From positions 8,955,297-9,019,296 of the forward strand of contig NC_092287.1 of NCBI RefSeq assembly GCF_036320965.1: 64,000 bases of DNA, given 5' to 3'. The stretch is from Panulirus ornatus. Lineage: Eukaryota; Arthropoda; Malacostraca; Decapoda; Palinuridae. How positions within the stretch are numbered: position 1 is the first letter of the stretch; each line of letters starts with the position of its first letter. Positions 12,421-23,160 of the stretch are shown one piece after another. The translations under genes were made by a program, and so were the position numbers. A model generated the notes under the pieces. It was not told the origin of the DNA, did no database searches, and saw nothing but the letters and a program-made list of their open reading frames with translations.

Positions 12421-12504
12421 ACAGATTTATTTTCTTTTCCTTTTACTTTTTTCGTTCACTTGAGATGGCTTTGATTGGGGTATGGTTTGCCTGTGCTATG
12501 TGGG

Positions 12505-13840
12505 TAACCAAAACAAAAAAATCCTCTAACACTCCTGAAAACATACTGTTCCTCTTCAATGTGATGCTCTGTGCAAGCCACTACCCTCTCAGTCACCTCT
12601 CTCCAATACAACTTACCAGGTACATTCAACAAACTCATAACTGTTAAAATATTCACTTTTCCCCCTTCCCTTTGTACAACAGCACTATATAGGAATTTTG
12701 CCAATCCTCAGACACTTCATCATGAGCTACAAATGCAAAGAAAATCCTAACTGACCAATCAACAATACAATCATCCCCTTTCTAAAGAAATTCAACTGCA
12801 ATCCAATTAACTCCAGCCACTTTATCACACTTCATCTTAAACAAGGTTTTCACTATCACTTTTCTTTTCGGCAGACCACTTGCCATGACTCTTATTTCGC
12901 ATACCTCCATGTCTAGACTTCTCCACATCTGCCATTCTATCAACAAACACATTTAACAATCCTTCAAAATACTTACTCCATCTCAAACATACCAAACTTT
13001 TGCATAAAACACTTTGGCCCAATTGCAGCTCAAGCACTTACATATATCTTCAACCACTCCTGGGCATTGAACAAAATATTAAACTACAAAAGCCCTCCAA
13101 ACCTCACTATTCCCCTTTTCCTACTGTCCTATATCATTTCTTTCTTCATTATTCAAACTCTGAAAAAATGATCTGCAACAGTATCAAACAAAATATCCTA
13201 ATCATACCCACACATCATATCTTAAGATGCAATCACTTCACCACCACCACACTACACACACAAAATGTACAACATATACTAGGTTTCAACCAACCACAAC
13301 CCCCATCCCACACATAACAAATGGCAATAGACATTAACAATCTAACACTGTCCTCTGACATATCCTCACACAGTAGATACTTGACATCACCCTCTACAGC
13401 AATCACTAACTGTATATCTGTTCGCTAAGGCAGAGTCACTCCTCTTGCACATATAAGCACTGCTTCCTTACATACCTCCCACTCCTCACTTAATCCTTAA
13501 TTTCATTTACTCTCAACGGCCACTGTTCACCCAAACCTAGTTTCATTTACTCTTAATTGCCATTGTTCACCCAATCCTTGCTGGTACCTCCTCACGCAAG
13601 TGTCTTTTCCAAACTCTTTCACTTTCACCAACGTATTCCCTTTCACGATTTCTTCTTTTCCCACAGCCTCTATGAACTTTCACCTTCATCAAAAAGTTAA
13701 CACATCCTAACAACTGCTTCTTTCACACCTTTACATCTAAGTCTCTCTTTGGCATGCCTATCAATCTGAACATAATCTAACATCAACCCAACTCATCCAT
13801 GTATACTTAGGTATGTTCCTCTTTAAACCCTTTAAAGCGT
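12505..13840 (-). mobile_element. Old RTE LINE copy (endonuclease end, linker, RT start)
   Basis: A minus-strand diverged RTE copy. Positions 12704-12456 encode an SLLNVPGKLYWREVTERV block and CTEHHIEEEQYVFRSVRG. Positions 13037-12837 hold the linker end (RWSKYFEGLLNVFVDRMADV). Positions ~13840-13560 match the endonuclease end and linker start (a degraded KERLLDVNVL region, then 'cttgcgtgaggaggtacca' on the minus strand). Between ~13050 and ~13500 the sequence is not clearly RTE and may be an insertion or extreme divergence. No intact frame remains. The copy recurs at 19881-21216 in duplication unit 2. Confidence 0.7.
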
Positions 13841-14650
13841 CCAGACAGATATTTATGAAAGTAGAGCGAGAGCTCTATCTGGCTTAAATTGCTTAAGCAA
13901 TGAGTTTTGTGCCTAAAATTCAAGGCTGCTCAATAAGCCTGGGAGGTGGCTGAGGTGGCAGTGCATGACAGTGTGTTCCTGCAGTAAATCATCCTCAACC
14001 CATGCCAATGAGATCACTTTTCAGAAGTTTTCTAAGAAGGAAACTGAGTGGCTTCATGATGGATTTAGAGGACCAGGTAGAATATCCTTAGTTATTTGAC
14101 AATGATAATCCATCATCAGACTGTGGAGAGTGATTTTATGGATGCTAACTCTTGTAGCCAGCATCAAAAGCTGACCAAGAGGAGCCAGAAAAACGTTTTC
14201 TAGCAAAAGCAGAGGCAGTTTTGAAGGCACCCCCTTGCCTTGAAAACACTATCTCACTAGTGTAGCTGGTGATTTTCACAAACTTTTATACTTTCAGGCA
14301 CCACATTACCTTGAAAACACTATCTCACTGGTGTAGCTGGTGATTTTACAAACTTGTATACTTTTCCTGTTATGAAAAAATTACCAAATGATCACACTGA
14401 CCACAGCAATACAAAATTCATGACAACAATGAAAGTGATAATAATCACTAATCACTATTTTGGTGTTGGTAAAATATAGAATTAAACATGCACTGTGGTA
14501 ACTTATATGACACTCAATCCTTACAGTCACACTTTTTAGCATGCTGTGATGTAATATTTATGAAATAGATCCATACATTCTCTGCCTCTCCTGATGTCAC
14601 ACTGATCCTCCTTAATCATATGATGTATTATTTTTACTATTATCACATAA
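13841..14650. other. Unassigned spacer with a 70-bp two-copy tandem repeat
   Basis: No gene is seen. Positions 14227-14296 and 14297-14366 are two copies of a ~70-bp unit containing 'aaaacactatctcact' and 'gtgtagctggtgatttt', differing by a few bases. The stretch is repeated at offset 7376 in unit 2. Confidence 0.7.
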
Positions 14651-14652
14651 TT

Positions 14653-14752
14653 CTAGGTCCCCTTTTGTGGGGCTCTAGGAGTTTCATTCAAAGCTGCACT
14701 CCAAAGATGCAAGGAAATGATGGATTCCTTTGGAGCAAAGAGGTTCTTGATG
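14653..14752 (+). repeat. Unassigned ~100-bp dispersed repeat, copy 1
   Basis: The core 'ggaaatgatggattccttt' with 'ggagcaaagaggttctt' after it, and a 'ggtccccttttgtggggctc' start, is shared with 32729-32834 (inverted), 33446-33548 and 35963-36057. I do not recognise the family. The minus-strand frame over it (14940-14653, 95 codons) shows no known domain and is not called a gene. Confidence 0.6.
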
Positions 14753-14759
14753 AGGGTGT

Positions 14760-15780
14760 ACTCCTTTCTGGCTTTTAAAGATAGTATACTGCCTTTCTGA
14801 AGGTGTCTTTTCTCTATGAAAAATAGAGAAAAGTAAGATACAGAACTGGCTTTACACATGTTGTTGGTCAAAAGCTTTATAAAAAAAAGTTCGTAAAGGA
14901 CAGCAATAAGGAAGACATTTTTCCACATGGCTATCTTCATGATGCAGCATTTATTTCTTTAATAATGCAATGACAGATTCAAAGCAGAAATGCCTATTAC
15001 AGTCGGGAGAGCTACAGACCATAAATAGCAAATTTCCAAGTCCTGATTAAACTATTTAAACACCAAAAAAATACAATCTCCACAATTACCTTGTTCTTAG
15101 GTGGTTTGGCTTCCAGTTTAATGGCCAATGCAACTCTGGCATCTTCTTTCTTCTCTTTATGAAATCCACTCATGACGAATTTGAAGACATCATACCTTTT
15201 TTTGTATCTTTTTGTCCAGAATTTCCTGTAAAAGTTCAAATATATTTTTGACAAAGCAGAAGTTTGTTTCTAATGTGCTAATACTGCCACTAACATATCC
15301 TGTACTCTGTACAGACACATCCAAAACTTCCTTAAATAAAAAAGAAAAAAAGAATTTGTTGACAGAGCTCTTGTGCGGGAGACTAACAAGTTAAAGTGCT
15401 CCTTATGCTACACCTAGCTCCATGATGCTTATGTTACTTCTCACTATGGCCTTAACAGTCCTTCTTCTTTCAGTTTATGAAATCAAAATGACTAACAAAA
15501 AACAGAGAAGTGGCTAGTTGGTTATCCTGAATCTTATTGCAAGGAAGTGGCCTCCACCTCACATCTCTCTTCTGGAGGAATGTATCTATAAAATACTGCT
15601 GTCTATTCAAAAATCTGGGAAGCATCACTCAAGTTTTGGTGGAAACATTACTCAAGCCTCCTGGCTTCATTGTTTCAGTATACAAGCTTTCCTCTACTTA
15701 CGACCTATGTGACTTGCGACCATCCATACATACGACCGGAAAAGAATATCAATCAAAAAATAAAATTATGAAATATGAAC
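14760..15780. other. Unassigned AT-rich spacer
   Basis: No gene or known repeat is recognised. Several short frames (60-83 codons) exist but show no domain and are consistent with chance. It is repeated in unit 2 (22136-23156). Confidence 0.5.
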
Positions 15781-15784
15781 CACG

Positions 15785-16873
15785 ATGAGAAGAAAGGAGA
15801 TATAGGTAGTATGATAGAGGAAAGAAACCTGGATGTTCTGGCTCTGAGTGAAACAAAGCTCAAGGGTAAAGGGGAAGAATGGTTTGGAAAAGTCTTGGGA
15901 GTAAAGTCAGGGGTTGGTGAAGGGACAAGAGCTTTGGAAGGAGTAGCACTACTCCTGAAGAAGGAGTTGTGGGAGCATGTGATATAGTGTAAGAAAATAA
16001 TGAGTGTGTCAGCAGCTTTGGTTCCCGAGACTGGGTATTTGTGATGGGTGATTTAAATACAAAAGTGAGGGTATGACGGGTGTACACGGGGTATTCAATG
16101 CTGTGAATGGAAATGCTTGTGGATTTGTGTGCTGAAAAAACATTGGTGATTGGAAATACCTGATTTAAAAAGATACACAAAAGTTACATTTGTGAATACG
16201 AAAGATGGTCAAAGAGCATTATTAGATTATGTCTTAATTGAAAGGCATGAAAAGAGAGACTTTTGGATGTAAATGTGCTGAGGAGGGCAGATTGTGGGAT
16301 GTCAAATCACTATTTTGTGGAGGCAAAGGTGAAGATCTGTAGAGGTTTTCAAAAAAGAAAGAGGAAAATGCTGGGGAGAAGATAGTTGTGCAAGTAAGTG
16401 TGCTTGCAAAGGAGATTTGTGTGAGGAAGTACCAGGAGAGATTGAGTGTAGAATGGCAAAAGGTGAGAGCAAATGACATGGGACGAGTGAGTGAGGAATG
16501 GGATGTATTTAGAGATGCAGTGACTGCATATGCAAAAGATGCATGTGGCATGAGAAAGGTGGGAAGTGGGTAGATTAGAAAGGGTAGAGAGTAGCGGGAT
16601 GAAGAAGTAAAGTTGTTAGTGAAAGAGAAAAGAGAGGCACTTGGATGATACTTACAAGGAAGAAGTGCAAATGACTGGGAGATGTATAAAAGAGAGGTCA
16701 AAAGGAAGATGCAAAGGCTGAAAAAGAGGGCAAATGGGAGTTGGGGTGAGAAAGTATCATTAAACTTTAGGGAGAATTAAAAGATGTTCTGGAAAGAGGT
16801 AAATAGTGTGCATTGACAAGAAAACAAATGGGAACATCGTTGAAGGGGTAAGGGGGGAAGTGATAACAAGTAG
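15785..16873 (+). mobile_element. RTE LINE fragment: endonuclease and linker
   Basis: The copy starts with the APE-type endonuclease (15775-15987), with LDVLALSETKLKGKGEEWF holding the catalytic Glu. About 100 residues that should follow, the WVIISAYAPG block, are missing near 15990-16030. The rest of the endonuclease follows (GDLNTKV, ALLDYVLIERHE), then MSNHYFVEAKVK; SDH has become SNH, so the catalytic Asp is lost. The linker (16388-16573; YQERLSVEWQKVRANDMG, AKDACGMRKVG) continues to VITSS at 16873, where it is cut off by another copy. Multiple stops are present. Confidence 0.85.
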
Positions 16874-17229
16874 TTTTCAGAAAAGAAGAGTGAATGTTGG
16901 GGTGAAGAGGGTGGTGAGAGTAAGTGAGCTTGGGAAGGAGACTTGTGTGAGGAAGTACCAGGAGAGAATGAGTACAGAATGGAAAAAGGTGAGAACAATG
17001 GAAGTAAGGGGAGTGGGGGGAGGAATGGGATGTATTTAGGGAATCAGTGATGGATTGTGCAAAAGATGCTTGTGGCATGAGAAGAGTGGGAGGTGGGTTG
17101 ATTAGAAAGGGTAGTGAGTGGTGGGATGAAGAAGTAAGATTATTAGTGAAAGAGAAGAGAGAGGCATTTGGACGATTTTTTGCAGGGAAAAAATGCAAAT
17201 GAGTGGGAGATGTATAAAAGAAAGAGACA
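16874..17229 (+). mobile_element. RTE LINE linker fragment, second copy in tandem
   Basis: Just after the previous fragment the linker starts again (FQKRRVNVGVKRVVRVSE, KYQERMSTEWKKVR, AKDACGMRRVGGG, FGRF...GKNANEWEMYKRKRQ) and stops at ~17229. Its first 49 bases are present in inverted orientation at 17243-17291. In duplication unit 2 the same stretch is one open frame of 199 codons (24181-24780). Here it is broken by extra G and T in two homopolymer runs. Confidence 0.85.
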
Positions 17230-17242
17230 GGATAAATTGATA

Positions 17243-17716
17243 ACTTACTCTCACCACCCTCTTCACCCCAACATTCACTCTTCTTTTCTGAAAACCCATA
17301 CAAATCTTCACCTTAGCCTCCACAAGATAATGATCAGACATCCCTCCAGTTGTACCTCTCAGCACATTAACATCCAAAAGTCTCTCTTTCGCGCGTCTGT
17401 CAATTAACACATAATCCAATAACGCTCTCTGGCCATCTCTCCTACTTACATAAGTATACTTATGTATATCTCGCTTTTTAAACCAGGTATTCCCAATCAT
17501 CAGTCCTTTTTCAGCACATAAATCTACAAGCTCTTCACCATTTCCATTTACAACACTGAACACCCCATGTATACCAATTATTCCCTCAACTGCCACATTA
17601 CTCACCTTTGCATTCAAATCACCCATCACTATAACCCGGTCTCGTGCATCAAAACCACTAACACACTCATTCAGCTGCTCCCAAAACACTTGCCTCTCAT
17701 GATCTTTCTTCTCATG
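17243..17716 (-). mobile_element. RTE LINE fragment: APE endonuclease, well preserved
   Basis: Reading leftwards, an uninterrupted endonuclease segment runs from EKKDHERQVFWEQLNECVSG through VIVMGDLNAKV (APE core motif GD-N), LCAEKGLMIGNTWFKK, YTYVSRRDGQRALLDYVLID and LLDVNVLRGTTGGMSDHYLV (catalytic SDH) to KVKICMGFQKRRVNVGVKR. There is no stop or frameshift over ~155 residues. The N-terminal catalytic Glu region lies outside the fragment. The frame reads on from the tail of the adjacent LINE copy (start near 17854), a chance fusion. Confidence 0.88.
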
Positions 17717-17719
17717 CCC

Positions 17720-18366
17720 ATGCTTTGTCGCTGTCTCCCGCGTTTGCGAGGTAGCGCAAGGAAACAGACGAAAGAAATGGCCCAACCCACCCCCATACAC
17801 ATGTATATACATACGTCCACACACGCAAATATACATATCTACACAGCTTTCCATGGTTTACCCCAGACGCTTCACATGCCCTGATGCAATCCACTGACAG
17901 CACCTCAACACCGGTATACCACATCGATCCAATTCACTCTATTCCTTGCCCTCCTTTCACCCTCCTGCATGTTCAGGCCCCGATCACACAAAATCTTTTT
18001 CACTCCATCTTTCCACCTCCAATTTGGTCTCCCACTTCTCCTCGTTCCCTCCACCTCCGACACATATATCCTCTTGGTCAATCTTTCCTCACTCATTCTC
18101 TCCATGTGCCCAAACCATTTCAAAACACCCTCTTCTGCTCTCTCAACCACGCTCTTTTTATTTCCACACATCTCTCTTACCCTTACGTTACTTACTCGAT
18201 CAAACCACCTCACACCACGCATTGTCCTCAAACATCTCATTTCCAGCATATCCATCCTCCTGCGCACAACTCTATCCATAGCCCACGCCTCGCAACCATA
18301 CAACATTGTTGGAACCACTATTCCTTCAAACATACCCATTTTTGCTATCCGAGATAATGTTCTTGA

Positions 18367-18368
<2 letters not shown>
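17720..18368 (-). mobile_element. RTE LINE copy: C-terminal domain and 3' UTR, cut at a TA tract
   Basis: The 3' end 'ctttgtcgctgtctcccgcg' at ~17725 is followed by the 3' UTR. An open frame at 18339-17905 covers the C-terminal domain (MGMFEGIVVPTMLYGCEAWA, CLRTMRGVRWFDRVSN, WFGHMERMSEERLTKRIYV, ending VNWIDVVYRC). The copy is truncated exactly where the TA microsatellite begins (18369). Its very short 3' UTR lacks the ~200 bases with the 'gaaccacagctccc' block found in longer copies, as does the copy at 43035-44120. The two share a subfamily. Confidence 0.9.

Positions 18369-18425
<57 letters not shown>
18369..18425. repeat. (TA)n microsatellite
   Basis: A nearly pure TA run of about 57 bases lies between the truncated 5' end of one RTE copy and the 3' tail of another. 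The matching tract in unit 2 is 25742-25800. Confidence 0.98.
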
Positions 18426-18435
<10 letters not shown>

Positions 18436-18449
18436 TTATTTATTTATTT

Positions 18450-18660
18450 TTGCTTTGTCGCTGTCTCCCGTGTTAGCGAGGTAGCGCAAGGAAACAGACG
18501 AAAGAATGGCCCAACCCGCCCACATACACATGTATATACATACATGTCCACCCATGCACAATATACATCTATGTATGCGGGTGGGTTGGGCCATTCTTTC
18601 ATCTGCTTCCTTGCGCTACCTCACTAACGCAGTAGACAGTGACAAAATATAATAGAAAAA
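18450..18660. mobile_element. Two RTE 3' tails in inverted orientation
   Basis: Positions 18451-18530 are an RTE 3' end on the minus strand ('ctttgtcgctgtctcccgtg' onwards). Positions ~18575-18650 are the same 3' end on the plus strand ('ttgggccattctttcatctg' to 'gacagtgacaaaatataata'), with ~40 bases of ACAT-type sequence between. The RNA of either strand could fold into a long hairpin. Confidence 0.85.
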
Positions 18661-18678
18661 AAAAATACATATTTTACA

Positions 18679-18825
18679 AAGGATGTAAGGCATGTGTATG
18701 AGTAGGAGGAGAGGAAAGTCACTGGTTCCCAGTGAATATTGGTTTGTGGCAGGGGTGTGTGATGTCTCCATGGTTGTTTAATTTGTTTATGGATATGGTG
18801 GTTAGGGAAGTGAATGCAAGAGTTT

Positions 18826-18875
<50 letters not shown>

Positions 18876-18877
18876 GA
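18679..18877 (+). mobile_element. RTE LINE RT fragment running into (GA)n, unit 1
   Basis: The segment encodes the RT block before the active site ('ggatgtaaggcatgtg', then LWQGCVMSPWLFNLFMDM and VVREVNARVLE). It runs into a GA microsatellite (18831-18877) that starts at the natural 'ttggagagaggggc' codons of the element. In unit 1 the LINE never resumes; duplication unit 2 begins immediately after the GA tract. Confidence 0.85.
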
Positions 18878-19800
18878 TTTTACGCTTTTCTTTTTTCTTA
18901 ATGCAAAGGTTTCCCTCTGGCTTTCCATTGCAACTTCTTATGGATGTGTCCCCCCCCCTCCTTCATCAGGGGTTTGTTTTCGGGTTCTGCCCCTATTGCC
19001 TACCCTCTTTCTTTTCCCAAATAAATTCTCTATTTTACCTTTTAACCTGAAATGATTCCACTTTAAAACTTCAACCCCACTCCTACCCCCTTCCCCCTTC
19101 CCTCTTTTCATCTTATTCTCTCAAAGACCTGAGCAACTTTTTACAGCAAAAGAAACAGTAACCTTTGTAAAATCTAATGGTACTAAAATAAAAATTTCTC
19201 AATTTCTAAGAATCAGTTTTTTTTGCCTCTTCATTTTCAAAACACCACAACTAAACCCCTGTAATAACATAAATATGCTGGGCATAACTATATTCTCCAC
19301 TCTTTCCTGGAAATCTCACATAATCAACATCACAAAGTCTGCTTCCCAAAAGCTGGGAGTGTTGTTTAGTTGTAATTATTGTTTTTGTGAACAACTGTTA
19401 AATATCTACGTAAGTTTTGTTTACTTATGTATAGAATACGGTTCACTCATCTGGGTTGGCTCATGTATCACCTCTTTTCAATCTTCCCTTTCCATATACT
19501 TTGATGCTGCTGCTGCTCTCTCTATTCCATAATTATCGTGCTGACCACTGTTCTTGTGAGTTGTCTCCCTGTGTCACTATTCCCAGGGTTTGGATATGTG
19601 TTTGGCTACTGTATCCCATAGTTCCTGTGTGGAGTCTATTCACTCATGGACCAGCTGTTACGATACCTTCTTGTCTCATACCTTCTTGTCTCAAACAGTT
19701 AAGCTATGGAATTTTCTTTCTTCTTTTGTCTTTTCATCTTCATGTAATCTTTCTTCCTTTATGAGTCAGGTTTAGAGATGCTTGCAGAGAACCCTGACAG
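18878..19800 (+). mobile_element. Jockey-like LINE remnant (unit 2)
   Basis: The RT and C-terminal part of the LINE at 9640-12420, with the same frameshifts from 19262 on (MLGITIFSTLSWKSHI at 19275; VKLWNFLSSFVF near 19700). The endonuclease half is absent because the duplication starts inside the RT. Confidence 0.75.
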
Positions 19801-19880
19801 ATTTATTTTCTTTTCCTTTTACTTTTTTCGTTCACTTGAGATGGCTTTGATTGGGGTATGGTTTGCCTGTGCTATGTGGG

Positions 19881-21216
19881 TAACCAAAACAAAAAAATCC
19901 TCTAACACTCCTGAAAACATACTGTTCCTCTTCAATGTGATGCTCTGTGCAAGCCACTACCCTCTCAGTCACCTCTCTCCAATACAACTTACCAGGTACA
20001 TTCAACAAACTCATAACTGTTAAAATATTCACTTTTCCCCCTTCCCTTTGTACAACAGCACTATATAGGAATTTTGCCAATCCTCAGACACTTCATCATG
20101 AGCTACAAATGCAAAGAAAATCCTAACTGACCAATCAACAATACAATCATCCCCTTTCTAAAGAAATTCAACTGCAATCCAATTAACTCCAGCCACTTTA
20201 TCACACTTCATCTTAAACAAGGTTTTCACTATCACTTTTCTTTTCGGCAGACCACTTGCCATGACTCTTATTTCGCATACCTCCATGTCTAGACTTCTCC
20301 ACATCTGCCATTCTATCAACAAACACATTTAACAATCCTTCAAAATACTTACTCCATCTCAAACATACCAAACTTTTGCATAAAACACTTTGGCCCAATT
20401 GCAGCTCAAGCACTTACATATATCTTCAACCACTCCTGGGCATTGAACAAAATATTAAACTACAAAAGCCCTCCAAACCTCACTATTCCCCTTTTCCTAC
20501 TGTCCTATATCATTTCTTTCTTCATTATTCAAACTCTGAAAAAATGATCTGCAACAGTATCAAACAAAATATCCTAATCATACCCACACATCATATCTTA
20601 AGATGCAATCACTTCACCACCACCACACTACACACACAAAATGTACAACATATACTAGGTTTCAACCAACCACAACCCCCATCCCACACATAACAAATGG
20701 CAATAGACATTAACAATCTAACACTGTCCTCTGACATATCCTCACACAGTAGATACTTGACATCACCCTCTACAGCAATCACTAACTGTATATCTGTTCG
20801 CTAAGGCAGAGTCACTCCTCTTGCACATATAAGCACTGCTTCCTTACATACCTCCCACTCCTCACTTAATCCTTAATTTCATTTACTCTCAACGGCCACT
20901 GTTCACCCAAACCTAGTTTCATTTACTCTTAATTGCCATTGTTCACCCAATCCTTGCTGGTACCTCCTCACGCAAGTGTCTTTTCCAAACTCTTTCACTT
21001 TCACCAACGTATTCCCTTTCACGATTTCTTCTTTTCCCACAGCCTCTATGAACTTTCACCTTCATCAAAAAGTTAACACATCCTAACAACTGCTTCTTTC
21101 ACACCTTTACATCTAAGTCTCTCTTTGGCATGCCTATCAATCTGAACATAATCTAACATCAACCCAACTCATCCATGTATACTTAGGTATGTTCCTCTTT
21201 AAACCCTTTAAAGCGT
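19881..21216 (-). mobile_element. Old RTE LINE copy (unit 2)
   Basis: The counterpart of 12505-13840, identical as far as can be read by eye, with the same broken frames (20080-19832 with CTEHHIEEEQYVFRSVRG; 20413-20213 with RWSKYFEGLLNVFVDRMADV). Confidence 0.75.
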
Positions 21217-23160
21217 CCAGACAGATATTTATGAAAGTAGAGCGAGAGCTCTATCTGGCTTAAATTGCTTAAGCAATGAGTTTTGTGCCTAAAATTCAAG
21301 GCTGCTCAATAAGCCTGGGAGGTGGCTGAGGTGGCAGTGCATGACAGTGTGTTCCTGCAGTAAATCATCCTCAACCCATGCCAATGAGATCACTTTTCAG
21401 AAGTTTTCTAAGAAGGAAACTGAGTGGCTTCATGATGGATTTAGAGGACCAGGTAGAATATCCTTAGTTATTTGACAATGATAATCCATCATCAGACTGT
21501 GGAGAGTGATTTTATGGATGCTAACTCTTGTAGCCAGCATCAAAAGCTGACCAAGAGGAGCCAGAAAAACGTTTTCTAGCAAAAGCAGAGGCAGTTTTGA
21601 AGGCACCCCCTTGCCTTGAAAACACTATCTCACTAGTGTAGCTGGTGATTTTCACAAACTTTTATACTTTCAGGCACCACATTACCTTGAAAACACTATC
21701 TCACTGGTGTAGCTGGTGATTTTACAAACTTGTATACTTTTCCTGTTATGAAAAAATTACCAAATGATCACACTGACCACAGCAATACAAAATTCATGAC
21801 AACAATGAAAGTGATAATAATCACTAATCACTATTTTGGTGTTGGTAAAATATAGAATTAAACATGCACTGTGGTAACTTATATGACACTCAATCCTTAC
21901 AGTCACACTTTTTAGCATGCTGTGATGTAATATTTATGAAATAGATCCATACATTCTCTGCCTCTCCTGATGTCACACTGATCCTCCTTAATCATATGAT
22001 GTATTATTTTTACTATTATCACATAATTCTAGGTCCCCTTTTGTGGGGCTCTAGGAGTTTCATTCAAAGCTGCACTCCAAAGATGCAAGGAAATGATGGA
22101 TTCCTTTGGAGCAAAGAGGTTCTTGATGAGGGTGTACTCCTTTCTGGCTTTTAAAGATAGTATACTGCCTTTCTGAAGGTGTCTTTTCTCTATGAAAAAT
22201 AGAGAAAAGTAAGATACAGAACTGGCTTTACACATGTTGTTGGTCAAAAGCTTTATAAAAAAAAGTTCGTAAAGGACAGCAATAAGGAAGACATTTTTCC
22301 ACATGGCTATCTTCATGATGCAGCATTTATTTCTTTAATAATGCAATGACAGATTCAAAGCAGAAATGCCTATTACAGTCGGGAGAGCTACAGACCATAA
22401 ATAGCAAATTTCCAAGTCCTGATTAAACTATTTAAACACCAAAAAAATACAATCTCCACAATTACCTTGTTCTTAGGTGGTTTGGCTTCCAGTTTAATGG
22501 CCAATGCAACTCTGGCATCTTCTTTCTTCTCTTTATGAAATCCACTCATGACGAATTTGAAGACATCATACCTTTTTTTGTATCTTTTTGTCCAGAATTT
22601 CCTGTAAAAGTTCAAATATATTTTTGACAAAGCAGAAGTTTGTTTCTAATGTGCTAATACTGCCACTAACATATCCTGTACTCTGTACAGACACATCCAA
22701 AACTTCCTTAAATAAAAAAGAAAAAAAGAATTTGTTGACAGAGCTCTTGTGCGGGAGACTAACAAGTTAAAGTGCTCCTTATGCTACACCTAGCTCCATG
22801 ATGCTTATGTTACTTCTCACTATGGCCTTAACAGTCCTTCTTCTTTCAGTTTATGAAATCAAAATGACTAACAAAAAACAGAGAAGTGGCTAGTTGGTTA
22901 TCCTGAATCTTATTGCAAGGAAGTGGCCTCCACCTCACATCTCTCTTCTGGAGGAATGTATCTATAAAATACTGCTGTCTATTCAAAAATCTGGGAAGCA
23001 TCACTCAAGTTTTGGTGGAAACATTACTCAAGCCTCCTGGCTTCATTGTTTCAGTATACAAGCTTTCCTCTACTTACGACCTATGTGACTTGCGACCATC
23101 CATACATACGACCGGAAAAGAATATCAATCAAAAAATAAAATTATGAAATATGAACCACG
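21217..23160. other. Unassigned spacer (unit 2 copy) with dispersed repeat
   Basis: The counterpart of 13841-15784. It includes the two-copy 70-bp tandem repeat (~21603-21742) and the dispersed repeat (22029-22128). No gene is recognised. Confidence 0.6.

Larger units (their letters stand above)
11499..18877 (+). repeat. Large tandem duplication, unit 1 (~7.38 kb)
   Basis: The sequence from 11499 to 18877 recurs head-to-tail at 18878-26252. Offsets between matching points are 7376 (for example 12080/19456, 14653/22029, 15775/23151). They fall to 7375, 7374 and then 7373 by three 1-base homopolymer differences (near 16370, 17027 and 17180). The unit starts inside the jockey-like LINE and ends in a GA microsatellite inside an RTE copy. 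Its left flank (9640-11498) continues the LINE, so this is the side joined to normal sequence. Confidence 0.95.

Noticed and set aside
14653..14940. 95-codon minus frame (repeated at 22029-22316)
   Set aside because: It overlaps the dispersed repeat, shows no domain and has no supporting splice or start context.
17102..17854. 250-codon frame as a novel fusion protein
   Set aside because: It is a chance read-through from a LINE 3' tail into an RTE endonuclease fragment and then antisense linker.
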